A DNA stretch of 64,000 nucleotides from Mytilisepta virgata (taxonomy: Eukaryota; Mollusca; Bivalvia; Mytilida; Mytilidae): the NCBI GenBank assembly GCA_028015205.1, contig CM051511.1, positions 38,589,204 through 38,653,203 of the forward strand, read 5' to 3'. The stretch's first letter is position 1. Each line of letters opens with the position of its first letter. Positions 20,052-30,007 of the stretch are shown here, one piece after another. Under the pieces are notes generated by a model, which saw only the letters and a list, made by a program, of their open reading frames with translations, did not search any database and was not told the DNA's origin. Made by a program: the position numbers and the translations under genes.

Positions 20052-20592
20052 GCAGTCTTGTTCCTCAACAACTTCACGAAATCCATAACTATAACACGCG
20101 TAGTCACAAAATATTCAGGGCATTAACTGCAGAACCAACTTTTATAAAAATTCTTTTCTTCCATCTGTTATTGAAAAATGGAATACACTGCCACTAGAAA
20201 TTAAATCCAACCCGTCTAAAATTGCCCTTAAATATTTTTTGAATCGTAATATCAGGAAAGCCCCTTCGATTTACAATTATGGATGTAGAAAAGGTCATAT
20301 ACTTCATGCCAGACTCCGAATGAATTGTAGTATTCTAAACGATCATCTTTTTCAGCGAAACGTCGTCTCATCAAATCAGTGTGCATGCGGACAAATTGAG
20401 AGCACCAAACATTTCCTATTAGATTGTTTTATCTATAGACACGTGCGAGGCCGAACAATAGGAACATTGCCAAGAAACATCCCCCTACAAGTACTATTGT
20501 CGGGCTCTGAATTATTAAGTGTAGAAGAAAATCAAAATATTTTCGAGAAAGTTTATACTTTTATTATTGACACTGGAAGATTCGGTTTGTAG
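20052..20592 (+). pseudogene. Retrotransposon C-terminal region with CCHC-like motif
   Basis: After the deletion the frame resumes with HNYNTRSHKIF (~20,085), a frameshift, then VIEKWNTLPLEI (~20,168), the usual E-W-N-x-L-P block. From ~20,200 a clean frame runs to TAG 20,590. Near its middle is CACGQIESTKHFLLDC, a C-x-C-x7-H-x4-C zinc-knuckle-like motif typical of the C-termini of L2/CR1/Jockey-like elements. Its job in the family is thought to be RNA or target binding. Confidence 0.75.
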
Positions 20593-21125
20593 TGTGTATG
20601 GTTGAATAGCTGCAGCACATACCCTGGGTCACTGTTGCTGTAACTCTTCAAACCAACTACTCTGCAGACCGTATTTCCTGGATACTAACCAACAAGCTTC
20701 CTTAGACCCCTCTCCACCTCATTTTGTGTGTGTTTTTGTTTTTTTTTTTTTTTTGGTGTTTTTTTTTGTTTTTTTTTTTTTTTTGTTTTTGTTTTTTTTT
20801 TGTTTTTTGTTTTTTGTTTTTCTTTTTTCTTTTATCATAAACCCCTAATACTCAGTGGCTGTAAGGTCGACAATTTGATCGCGGCTGAGGTCCAGGACTG
20901 GTAGGTAACGGAGGGATAAACAAACAAATGGTCGCAATTTTCATCTGAATCTTATCAACATACATGTATTCTATAGTCTTTAATATTTCAATCTATACAA
21001 AGTTCCTTACTGTCATTTTTCTAGGGAGACAGATTTATATAAGTTCTCTTGTTTCTGAATCCCTGTATTTTCTCATTTTGTATAATATATTTATTGTTAA
21101 CACATGCATACTTGAATAAATATTG
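20593..21125 (+). repeat. 3' untranslated region of the retrotransposon with T/G-rich tract
   Basis: Unique-looking sequence, then a T/G low-complexity tract (20,730-20,830), then an AT-rich tail with TTGAATAAATATTG near 21,113 that may be the polyadenylation signal/3' end. Confidence 0.5.
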
Positions 21126-21251
21126 TTTAAACTAATATTGCATTTTTGGCATGGTAAATTATATTTCATAAGTGTGGAAACATCACTAGAACACTAATTT
21201 AAACATAAAGTGAAAAATTACAGAATTCAAGAAATAAAAAAGAATTATTTG

Positions 21252-21603
21252 TAAGGCCACACCAAACTGATTTTTAGTTCTTTGGACTTTATATGGCAAA
21301 AATAGGTGCCATCGAGCGAAATTTAATTTTTTTTTCTTGAGAACTATTTTTTTCGGACGAAGTTAAAAATTAGGTGCGACACAATTTATTAAACTAAAAT
21401 ATTGCAAAAAAGGTAAAAAAAAATTAGAAGCGGGCGAACACTTTTTATTTTTAATTTCTTGAATAATTAAGAATTTGGGGCGAATTTTCAGGATTTTTGC
21501 AAAATGGAGTGGCAAACAAATGTTTTTCTTACAATTAACAAAGTCTGAAAATCGGAGTGGCGGAATCCAAAGAACGAAAAATTAATTTGATGTGGCCTAA
21601 CCG
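21252..21603. mobile_element. MITE-like inverted-repeat element (~350 bp)
   Basis: Left end TAAGGCCACACCAAACTGAT then TAGTTCTTTGGACTT pairs with the right end, whose reverse complement reads TAGGCCACATCAAATTAATT then CGTTCTTTGGATTC. Arms ~40-50 bp, AT-rich interior, no ORF. A non-autonomous DNA transposon; family not named. Confidence 0.75.
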
Positions 21604-21924
21604 GTTATCTGAGAAAAGGGAACAAATCCACATTACAAAAATAAATATTATTTTTCTTGGACGTATAATATTATATTTTAAAAGAAGCGTTTAGATTTCA
21701 GAAAATAATATTTTGTCACGTGTCCACTCATTAAATATTCAGAGATATTAAGCTTAGTATCACTAACTGTGCAGACCCCTTGGGTTACGTGTGTAGTCGG
21801 AATAAATAATTCGTTGGAAAAGGATAAGACAAAAAAACCTAAAATTTGCACTTTGAGCAATAGATTTCTATACATTTGGCAGAGATATTTTCAATCATGA
21901 TGTTTTCAACGACTTAGATGATTG

Positions 21925-22018
21925 TTCTGGTTTTCAAAATTTTAGGCATAAAGCGCAACTGATGAGTCATAAATCTACGAAATGTGCACATTTGGTGCAT
22001 CCAAATTAGTATCATAGA
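21925..22018 (+). repeat. Dispersed repeat R3
   Basis: Core GCGCAACTGATGAGTCATAA then AAATGTGCACATTTGGTGCA. The sequence between 21,604 and 21,924 has nothing else recognised. Confidence 0.75.
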
Positions 22019-22679
22019 ATGTATGTGATTATGATCAACTGAAATTACATATTGATATATAGGTCATATTCCAAACACTTCCACGTTGGAAAAGATTTGA
22101 GATTCCATGGAATCGAGCTTCTCATAGATTAGGCCCAGCTATCTCTTTTCATTTGGTTTTAAAATAGCAGTGGTTAAAAATACATCGTATTTGTAACTTT
22201 TAAGTGTTTATTAATAGTTTTAACATTTAAAATGAGGCAACTGCCTTACTGCCTCTATTTCCAGTATTGCCGATTTATATAATTATGGAAATATGACAAA
22301 TAGAATGTCCTTCGTTTTCTAGTAAACCCCTCGTTGTATGAGGATTAGTTTTATAGATGTTTCTGTTTTTTAGAACAGAAATCTTGTTTATGGAGTAGGC
22401 ATGTTTTTTTTTATAAACTTATATGTAATCCGTATGTTTTAGTTTAGTTACAAATGCAAACTGTTGAGAAAATTAAAAGTAATCAGTAATCCAGAGATTT
22501 TCATTTAGGTATGTTCTTAAAATAATGTATATTTTGACACTTTTTGATTTAGAATGAAACTGGTAATGGAAATGTAATGTCGACCATGTGTTATTTTAAA
22601 TTATATATGATTGTTCAACTAATACAAAGTACATAAATTAGAAGTTAGTGAGTAAATAATATCAAGTACAATTTATAAC
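22019..22679. other. AT-rich non-coding stretch
   Basis: Nothing recognised; one acceptor-like TTTCATTTAG near 22,507 without an open frame. Confidence 0.45.
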
Positions 22680-23130
22680 GAATTTGGCGTCTACGTTTCT
22701 CAGCTTATCCGATTTTCAAGGGCATGCGTGAGTTGCCCTGACTTTCGATAAAGATGATTACTGTTGTCACAAAAGCTTCTTAACCAGGGTTTTATCAGGG
22801 ATAAGTTGATGCCATTACTTAGGAAATTTTACGGTCGTCATCACGAATTGATTGACCGTTACAGTGTTCCAATATCCAAGATTTGTCACTTCCACTGGAT
22901 TGACTTTGTTGAACTTCACGACGGATGCCGTATACGGAGCAGGAACTGCTTACCCTTCCGGAGCACCTGGGTTCACTCCTGGTTTTTATAGGAGTTCGTG
23001 TTGTTCATTGTTTTTTCAGTTTTCTGTGTTTATTTGTTGTGCTTGTGGTTGTTCATTTATTTTCCCGAGTTCGTCTGTCCAATGGACGTTTTTTGTTGCT
23101 CCTTAGCTATATTTGTCCTTTTTGTTAAAT
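22680..23130 (+). pseudogene. Reverse-transcriptase retroelement remnant: C-terminus plus 3' UTR (R1)
   Basis: Codons from ~22,680 read FGVYVSQLIRFSRACVSCPD, then two stops (22,749-22,758), then LSQKLLNQGFI, LMPLLRKFYGRHHELIDRYS and VPISKI. The G-V-Y-[VI]-S-Q-L-I-R and L-R-K-F-Y-x-R-H-H-[ED]-L blocks are the conserved C-terminus of the family whose upstream parts lie at 2.3-4.6 kb. It is 5'-truncated at ~22,680. From 22,880 on is dispersed repeat R1 (CCGTATACGGAGCAGGAACT, GCTTACCCTTCCGGAGCACC), which therefore is probably this element's 3' end, explaining why R1 copies are usually 5'-truncated. Confidence 0.65.
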
Positions 23131-23149
23131 TATAAACTTAACGGGACAG

Positions 23150-23240
23150 GACATGCTTACCCTTTGTCTTTTCCTTGGACTTCGAACTTTTTCCCACTTT
23201 TTTGTCGCTTCTGTGTTCTTTTGCCGATATTTAAACTATT
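23150..23240 (+). repeat. R1-type tail block
   Basis: ACATGCTTACCCTTTGTCTT, then TTTTTTGTCGCTTCTGTGTTC and TTTTGCCGATATTT. It resembles the tail of the variant at 47.6-47.96 kb, so two related tails stand side by side. Confidence 0.5.
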
Positions 23241-23409
23241 GGGTTAATTCTTGGATCTTTCTCCATAAAATAAACCACATAATTAAACTGCAAGTTATTG
23301 AGTTCAACTCAAAGCAAAGACATGCGCTACGAAATATTTTATTGCTCTATGTGTAACGACCGGAAGTGAATAACCCACATTTGCATAAATTTTACGAAAA
23401 CTAATGAGT

Positions 23410-23597
23410 ATCTCCTCCCTCTGTCCTTAGATGGTTTTGTCTTCACCCTTTCGGTCACTTTAACATTTTTTAATTTGCTCTTCAAACGTTTGGATCATCG
23501 TTTTGATTTTCAACAATTAAGGCTTTTGAGCACAACTGATGAGTCGTAAATCGACGAAATGTGCACATCTTGTGCATCAAAACTGGTATCTAAGAAT
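23410..23597 (+). repeat. Dispersed repeat R3, longest copy
   Basis: Includes the left part (TGTCCTTAGATGGTTTTGTC, then CACTTTAACATTTTT) as well as the core GAGCACAACTGATGAGTCGT. Confidence 0.8.
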
Positions 23598-24687
23598 CTA
23601 TTAATGGTTTCGTGAGTCTCTAGTCTCATGAGCATTGTATTAAATCATTAACAAAATGGTGTAGAGGAAGAATTATTTACAAGCTCACCTTGAAGTCAGA
23701 TTTTTTTTTGTAAATGATGGATTTCATGATGGATATTTTTTTTTATATATGAATCAGATATTTAAAAAATATTGATACTAACGCGCGTCTGATTTTTCCA
23801 GAGGAAAACCCGGTTAAAAACATGACAAGCGAACATCCTTAATATATACAAGGACGTCTGTATTTGAAATGTCTAATACATTTGCATTTGAATGAAAGAT
23901 ACCGATATTTAAATCCCATGAATATTACACCAATTAATGAAAGAATTAGAACAAACAGAAAGAATGTGAACGATATTACTTTTCATTTTTGCAACTCATT
24001 GTGACAGAAGAGAAACACATTTATTACTCAATTTAATAAAACAATGTAATTAACATACATGACATATATGCATAAGAGACGATTAAAAAGTCGAGATGAA
24101 AGAAATATCTATTGACTCGTTACGTGAGGAGATGAATATGATTTTTACATGTATTTTTATTTGTTTGTCAGACATAATAAAACGTAAACCTCCTCGTTAT
24201 AGGATATCATCTGTCTTTGATTCAAAGGAGTTACACGTAATTGGTCAAACATCAAATATTTAAAAAAAAAAAAAAACATGATAACGAAACTGCCTTTGAG
24301 AGGGAAAAAAAACCGCTCGGAGGCTGAAAACATTGACCCTATTCGTTTGTATTCAAGTAACGACTGCGGGAGATTTTGCAATAAATCTACGAGTTATTGA
24401 ACAATACATAATTCATTAGAGTACACCATAGATATTATACATAGGTGAATTTGTGTTTTTCGAATTTCAAGATTAGTAATCGTGTTTACTACAGTGTAAA
24501 AATAAACGATACTTGACATTATTGCTTTCTATCATGATGAGTTGTGCAAGACAAAATTTTTCCATGATAGGTTTGCCTTGTCAAAACATTGTATTTGCTA
24601 TTATATACCTACAGAGGGATTTTGTCTATTCAGAAAGCAAAGTCTTTACTTCAAAGAAAAAAAAAATGTTCTTTGGTGGGACAATTT
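23598..24687. other. AT-rich non-coding stretch
   Basis: Nothing recognised on either strand apart from an A-run near 24,262. Confidence 0.45.
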
Positions 24688-25370
24688 GGGGGGGGGGGGG
24701 GGGGGGGGGGTGGCAGGAATTCTGGAAGTAAAAAAGAAAGTACATGTATGGCACCACACATGGTTATGTAGTACATGTAACTGCCATCCAGAAGTTAAAT
24801 GCGGGGAAGGGGGGGGGGGGGGGGGGGGGTTGCATATTTCACCAACTGACCCCAACTTCCCAAACTTCATATGTAAAATTTTCTTGGTTTTTTTTTTTGT
24901 TTTTTTTTTTTATTTGGGGACGGGGTATTTTGCATTTTTTTTACATAGTTCCCTCCGAAGCTGTGATTAATTTTAATCTATGAGAAAAAAAAATAACTCT
25001 ATCTTCGTGAAAAAAAAATGTTTCAAAACCTGTTACTTTTTAACTCTAAATAGATTTTTTTTTTTGGGGGGGGGGGTACTTTGCATTTTTTTACATAGTT
25101 CCCTCCGAAGCTGTGATTAATTTAAATCTATGAGAAAAAAAAAATAACTCTATCTTCGTGAAAAAAAATGTTTCAAAACCTGTTACTTTTTAACTCTAAA
25201 TAGATTTTTTTTTTGGGGGGGGGGGGGGTACTTTGCATTTTTTTACATAGTTCCCTCCGAAGCTGTGATTAATTTAAATCTATGAGAAAAAAAAATAACT
25301 CTATCTTCGTGAAAAAAAAATGTTTCAAAACCTGTTACTTTTTTAACTCTAAATAGATTTTAACTCAGAC
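24688..25370. repeat. Poly-G tracts and a 150-bp repeat in three copies
   Basis: G23 at 24,688-24,710 and ~G21 at 24,809-24,829, followed by three tandem copies of a ~150-bp unit marked by CCCTCCGAAGCTGTGATTAA at 24,951, 25,101 and 25,253. Each unit starts with a T-run and G-run (T9G10 type) and includes AAAAACTCTATCTTCGTGAA-like sequence. Copies are nearly identical except for homopolymer length. Glycine- or proline-rich frames here are artefacts of the runs. Confidence 0.85.
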
Positions 25371-25437
25371 ACATAATGGTCTTTCACATTGCCAGTATTT
25401 TAATTTATGACAGTCCACTAGTTAAACAGTTAACTCG

Positions 25438-25503
25438 GGGGCCTCGGTGGGTGAGTGGTCTAGGTAGTTCGTCATGACTACTAATTCCTGTCACCCCTCG
25501 GTG
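25438..25503 (+). mobile_element. SINE head fragment (tRNA-related part)
   Basis: GGGGCCTCGGTGGGTGAGTG then GTCTAGGTAGTTCGTCATGA: a pol III A-box-like TGGGTGAGTGG and the same 20 bases that start the SINE copy at 17,027. The B box is missing; it ends ~66 bp in. Together the two copies show the order of the whole head. Confidence 0.65.
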
Positions 25504-26009
25504 TATTTTAATACCAGAAAACCCTACAAATATACTTTCTTTATAACTTAATATATATTGGGAAGTTTATAATTTCAAAATGTCCGACATTTAATATTGG
25601 AATGAAACTAACCTTGACAGAATTGCTGCCTTTTATTTGTAGTTGTATAAGAGGAAACTGTCTTCCCGTCTGGATTGTTTTTTTTCAGATAGGGGAGGGT
25701 GTAAGGCTTTGCAATTACTTGTTATGTTTAGGTTTTTGAATGTAGAATCTACTTCCGTTTACACTGGAAAGAAATGAAACTTGACAGGATAAGTTTTTTT
25801 CATCAGGTTGATGTTTCTCTTAGAAAATGCATAGACTTTATCATATATATGGGGAAGTTTTAGAACGCAAAACCTCCTACAGTAAACATCGGAATGGTAC
25901 AAGAGTTGACAGAATTGCTACATACAATGTGGATTTTTCCAGGACATAACGGATTTTTTTACTGTGTTCCATTGCAAAACACGATTTTTTTCCGTTTTCA
26001 TATCATTCA
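25504..26009. other. AT-rich non-coding stretch
   Basis: Two loosely similar passages (GGGAAGTTTATAATTTCAAAA at ~25,560, GGGGAAGTTTTAGAACGCAA at ~25,851) suggest an old ~290-bp duplication. No coding. Confidence 0.35.
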
Positions 26010-26120
26010 TCTTCTTGGATTGTTGTTTTGGTTTTCAAAATTTTAGGCCTTATGCACAACTGATGAGGCGTAAATCGACAAAATATGTACATCTTGTGCA
26101 TCAAAATGGGTATCAACGAA
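26010..26120 (+). repeat. Dispersed repeat R3
   Basis: TTGTTGTTTTGGTTTTCAAA, then GCACAACTGATGAGGCGTAA, then CATCTTGTGCATCAAAATGG. Confidence 0.75.
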
Positions 26121-27910
26121 TTTATCATGCTGTTCATTCACATAAAAAAATCCAGAATTTTTTTTATCAGTTTGTCCATGAACAAATACAATGTTGTTGA
26201 CGTGTTAGTGTAAGTAGTGAAGGCTATGTTTTGTTCATTTTCTCCATGTACCCCTAAAATACATTTTGGGCATTTTTTAGTGTTTGTTCGGATAGACAAG
26301 TAGGGTCATTATATTTCAGTTCTAGGGCCTAAAACCTTTCAGAATCTCAGGAGGCATAGGCTGGTTTGTGGTCTCTCAAGATTTGCTAATAATAACTAAC
26401 AAGTAAGTTACTAAATCATTCTTAATACATCAATATCGCTTTGGGAGACAGTTTTAACACAAAATTGCCAATTAAAGTCTTTAAAACAGTTTTTGAACGT
26501 GAAGGATACTCAGAAATCAAAGCGAATTTTTGGTTGTAAGTGAGATTATGTATCTCCCTTCATTCGACATTAGAATGGTTTTGGTCTGAATTTTCTTCTT
26601 GGCAATATTCCAAAAAGTGATGCAAAAGGACTTAAATCGCCTATATACACGACCTTTGACGGTAGAAAACTCGAACGTATTAATGATTAAGCGTATCTTT
26701 TTTGTTTGTAACATAAAAATGCATTACAAAAAATGTTTATGAAAAAGTAGGTAAACATTTAAGATTGAAAAATTAAGGTTCTGAGTGAAACAAATATACG
26801 GGAAAGTGGCCCAACTCATTTTCCATAAGATTGTCGTAAAATCCAGATACTAGTATGAGGTGTAAGAATTATTTTCTCCAAGTCTTTATGATTGATTAAT
26901 TTTTTTGACAAGGTGTTTCAATTTTAACTTTTACATAACATTTTAACGATAATTTACCTAACTGTTTTCTTCACGTTTGACGACATGTGAAGTACATTCT
27001 TCACAAAGAAATGGCATATGAATACAATTAAATGGAAAATAGTGTTTTACAGAATACGACACAGAATTTGGTGGCAGTTATCAATTACTTCTGAATTCTT
27101 AAAATAAAATAGAATAAAAGTATAGAACATGCAAAATAGATCAAAATTAGTAACGTCTTTAATTTAATATATCAAGAACAAGCTTATATCTTTTGTTATG
27201 TCTTATAACTATATATGTTAAGTTGTACAAACATCCCACGACAAGTTATCGTTAATCCACGAATTACTGCCAAACACATGAAATATCTGTCGGCCAGCTT
27301 TGTAGGAAATGAAACATCAGTATTTCATTTGGAGAAAAGTACAATTTGGCTCTGCAGTACTTTACACATATATTAAGACCTAAAAGTAAAAACATCACAG
27401 TTGTTAATATGTAAGAGGTATTTAAAAAAAAATAGGGGAATTTCAAAGATAATTATCACGTATGTGAGGTTGGTATCCTGGACATTGCTTCTTCTCCCCC
27501 ACATGGAATATATGTCAGCTGTTGGCAAACGTGACTTGGGTTAAAAATTTATGCCCCGTCTAGTTATTAAATTCACATTAATATTCCTAATGCTTTAGTA
27601 AAAAATTTTTTATACATTTGAACATTATTTTGTTCAAGTCAAAGAAGACAATTTTGCATTCCAGTGACGTCAAAGCTATTACAACATACCATTCAGGAAA
27701 AATTGAAAAACGTCATACGACCTATTTCGTTGTAAAAATTAAAAACACAAACGTCTCAGGTTGGTACCATAGGTACCATTCTCGACATGAAAAGAACAAT
27801 ATTTTCTGCATTAATTTTATATCTTGTTTAAATACATCATGAAATTGACGTCGTATTTCGATCGACAATCATATATTTTTACCACGAAAGGGCCAAACTG
27901 GGGATAAATC
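26121..27910. other. AT-rich stretch, nothing firm
   Basis: The only item worth noting is an open frame at ~27,650-27,842 (HTTYFVVKIKNTNVSGWYHR) after an acceptor-like TTTTGCATTCCAG at 27,651-27,663. It lacks other support. Confidence 0.4.
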
Positions 27911-28057
27911 TGTCATCTATACGTATACGTAGGCATTGAGATTTTACCACCCTTCATTATCACTGTACGACCTTCGGCTCCGTCATAGGCTTCATAGAGA
28001 TGAACGCTCTTCAGGGTGGTAAAATTTCAATGCCCACGGCTATAAATGTAGATAACG
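27911..28057. repeat. Hairpin element
   Basis: Arms GGCATTGAGATTTTACCACC and GGTGGTAAAATTTCAATGCC (plus ~18 bp further out, ATCTATACGTATACGTA against TATAAATGTAGATAA). Tip with CGACCTTCGGCTCCGTC. Same architecture as at 7.8 kb. Confidence 0.75.
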
Positions 28058-28127
28058 GATAATGTTCATGACTTTGCTTTTGGAATAGTCTGATAATGTT
28101 GCTTCTCTGCTTTTTCTGCTATATTAG

Positions 28128-28322
28128 ATAATAGATAAAAAAAAATTCTTACTTCGGTTGACCGACGCTGCGTTTCACCTGTCTGTAAAGGCCTGCTCGC
28201 CCTTATCGGAAAAAGAGAGGAAAGAAAAGATTGAAGGAAGAGTGGAGGAGGAATATCGAATTCAAGAGGAGAAGATTAGTGTTCTTAAGGAATGGTCCTT
28301 ACTCTCACTGCCGCAGTCATGA
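28128..28322 (+). CDS. Candidate terminal coding exon (64 aa, coiled-coil-like)
   Basis: A good acceptor (GCTTTTTCTGCTATATTAG, ending 28,127) is followed by 64 open codons to TGA 28,320-28,322. The peptide runs KKKFLLRLTDAAFHLSVKAC, then SPLSEKERKEKIEGRVEEEY, then RIQEEKISVLKEW. The middle is highly charged with heptad-like spacing, so a coiled coil is likely. The other frames close quickly and base composition is richer in GC than the flanks. It reads like the 3'-terminal exon of a gene on the plus strand. Product not recognised. It could also be the end of a transposon ORF. Confidence 0.4.
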   Translation: MIDKKKFLLRLTDAAFHLSVKACSPLSEKERKEKIEGRVEEEYRIQEEKISVLKEWSLLSLPQS

Positions 28323-29098
28323 GATGACTGTTTTTTTTTCTCATTTATATCTTAAATGCGCTGCAGTAGTCTTCTCTGTCACGTATCCTGTCTCGCCAAA
28401 GATGCTTTATTATGAAGTCTAAAGACCTCGCTTCTGCTACTAAATTCTTTGTTATTATGCTCATCTGCATGACTTCCAAAAGATACCAGTAGGCCAAGGA
28501 TGAAAGGTCCAATTATTGAATATGATACTTATGGTATGATGTCCGCACCAGTATTTATTAAAATAGTATGACGTGTAATTACAAAATTCTTGTCTAATAT
28601 GTAGTCGTAGTATAGTTTCCATGAGAGCACACGCATTATCCTTTAGTCGATGGCGTTTCTTTAAGTTATGAAGGCGTTAATTGAATCAATAGAAGATTAA
28701 TGTAAATAATTGATTTCTTATTCTTGGGAAAGGACAATTTATCTGCTAATAAAAGTGCGAATGCAACTATAAATAACAGTTAAAATTAATTGAATGTAAG
28801 TCAGAGGCTATCTAACATCCGGGCCTTGACGTGCATTATATTACACAAAGGGAAATAATTACTCTGCTTGTTGTATTAATCTAATGATTTTAATATAATG
28901 AATATCGGGTGACAATACAAATTACAAATAGTTTTCGTAAGATATAAATTCTTAAACATCGTGCATAAAAGTGCTTGGCGTAATTGTTCTTTCACACTCT
29001 GAATCATCTCAATGTTCAAAATTTTTATTCACTTTAATAGACAGACAGCAATTATTGTTAGTTTCATTGTATAAAACCTAATTTTGACATTACTTCAG
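28323..29098. other. AT-rich non-coding stretch
   Basis: Nothing recognised. Confidence 0.45.
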
Positions 29099-29186
29099 CA
29101 GTGCGCTGGCTTTACAGTCGTCGTCAAACATGTCCTTACACATATTGAACCGAAAGCTGTATGCATACGTGAAGCCCGAATAAGAG
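29099..29186 (+). CDS. Candidate internal coding exon (29 aa)
   Basis: Acceptor TTTTGACATTACTTCAG (to 29,098) and donor AAGAG|GTACAT (29,187) bound 88 bases open in one frame (QCAGFTVVVKHVLTHIEPKA, then VCIREARIR). Incoming phase 0, outgoing phase 1. CpG-containing codons contrast with the AT-rich flanks. The next candidate exon (29,795) does not fit this outgoing phase, so the two are not neighbours in one transcript as drawn. Unrecognised. Confidence 0.3.
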
Positions 29187-29226
29187 GTACATGTAAATTT
29201 GGTCGTATATTCTCTCCTCTAATCTT

Positions 29227-29229
<3 letters not shown>

Positions 29230-29282
<53 letters not shown>
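29230..29282. repeat. (CA)n(TA)n microsatellite
   Basis: About 15 CA followed by about 11 TA dinucleotides. Confidence 0.95.
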
Positions 29283-29424
29283 GAGGATTTACGGATCGCC
29301 GGCTGGTCAATACTTATCAGAAACAAGACGTCATCTAATTCACTATAAAATAGATTTTCTTTCGTCATTTTTTGGAGCACTCCGCCTGCCCTCCAACCAG
29401 CTGCTACGTACATCGCAAAATGAA

Positions 29425-29458
29425 TAGCCGGGTTTTTTCATTTGAAAACCCGGTTACC
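29425..29458. repeat. Short perfect hairpin
   Basis: AGCCGGGTTTTTTCA / TTTGAAAACCCGGTT: ~12-bp arms around a 5-base tip. An AAAACCCGGTTAAAA echo lies at ~23,806. Confidence 0.55.
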
Positions 29459-29794
29459 ATTCCACATAATTCAGTCGGTCTGACTATGAGCGTTCATGCA
29501 TGGATAAGAAGTTTTAGTTTCAACATACTTTATTTGCAAAAATGTGCAAAATAGATATGACACCAATTAAACAAACCTGTGAAGTCTTATCCACCAATTC
29601 ATGTACTTTACATTAAAATAATATAACTGTTACAGTTTCATGCGAATTGTGAAATAAAAGAATACGTTAAATAGCAAGAATAATAAGGTTTTGATATAAA
29701 AATAAAATATAAAGAAAAAACTGTTGGGATTAAGTGCGAAGACTGTTGATCTGTGAGTTAAATGTTATTTATACAAGGAATCTCTTACTTTTAG

Positions 29795-30007
29795 ATGAGG
29801 CTTCATTCTGTTGATTTGACAGTAATTTGTTACCACAAGTTAAAGTGTTCAGATCAAGAGTGCAATCATCGGGCAACCACTCCGGATAACCGTGTCGAAT
29901 ACCAATATATAGGGGACAATAAAAAAAAAGAAGTGACTTGTGTCCTGGCAAACATGCCACATGCACGTGACTGGTCTAATATAATATTGATTCTAAATAG
30001 ATCGTAA
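29795..30007 (+). CDS. Candidate terminal coding exon, Cys-containing (70 aa)
   Basis: Acceptor GGAATCTCTTACTTTTAG (to 29,794) is followed by 70 open codons ending TAA at 30,005-30,007. Peptide landmarks: LTVICYHKLKCSDQECNHRA, VEYQYIGDNKKKEVTCVLAN, MPHARDWSNIILIL. Four Cys and the polar composition suggest a folded extracellular or secreted segment. The first codon is ATG, which could be a start or an internal Met. Codon variety is much higher than in surrounding DNA. No family recognised. A transcript would be decisive. Confidence 0.42.
   Translation: MRLHSVDLTVICYHKLKCSDQECNHRATTPDNRVEYQYIGDNKKKEVTCVLANMPHARDWSNIILILNRS

Larger units (their letters stand above)
17320..21125 (+). mobile_element. 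Non-LTR retrotransposon (CR1/L2/Jockey-like), nearly full length, inactive
   Basis: Order of parts: 5' leader (~17,320-17,677), 2A-like peptide, AP-type endonuclease (17.68-18.86), decayed linker, reverse transcriptase (19.18-20.05), C-terminal zinc-knuckle-like region (20.15-20.59), 3' untranslated region with a T/G-rich tract (20,730-20,830) ending near TTGAATAAATATTG (~21,113). Frameshifts, stops and a deletion after the RT fingers/palm make it inactive. Ends are estimated; no target duplication was found by eye. It lies directly right of FB-1. Confidence 0.8.

Noticed and set aside
24513..24983. Gly-rich and Pro-rich frames
   Set aside because: Caused by poly-G/poly-C runs.
27650..27842. 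Coding exon
   Set aside because: Open frame after an acceptor-like site, but low complexity, AT-rich codons and no usable donor or recognised motif.
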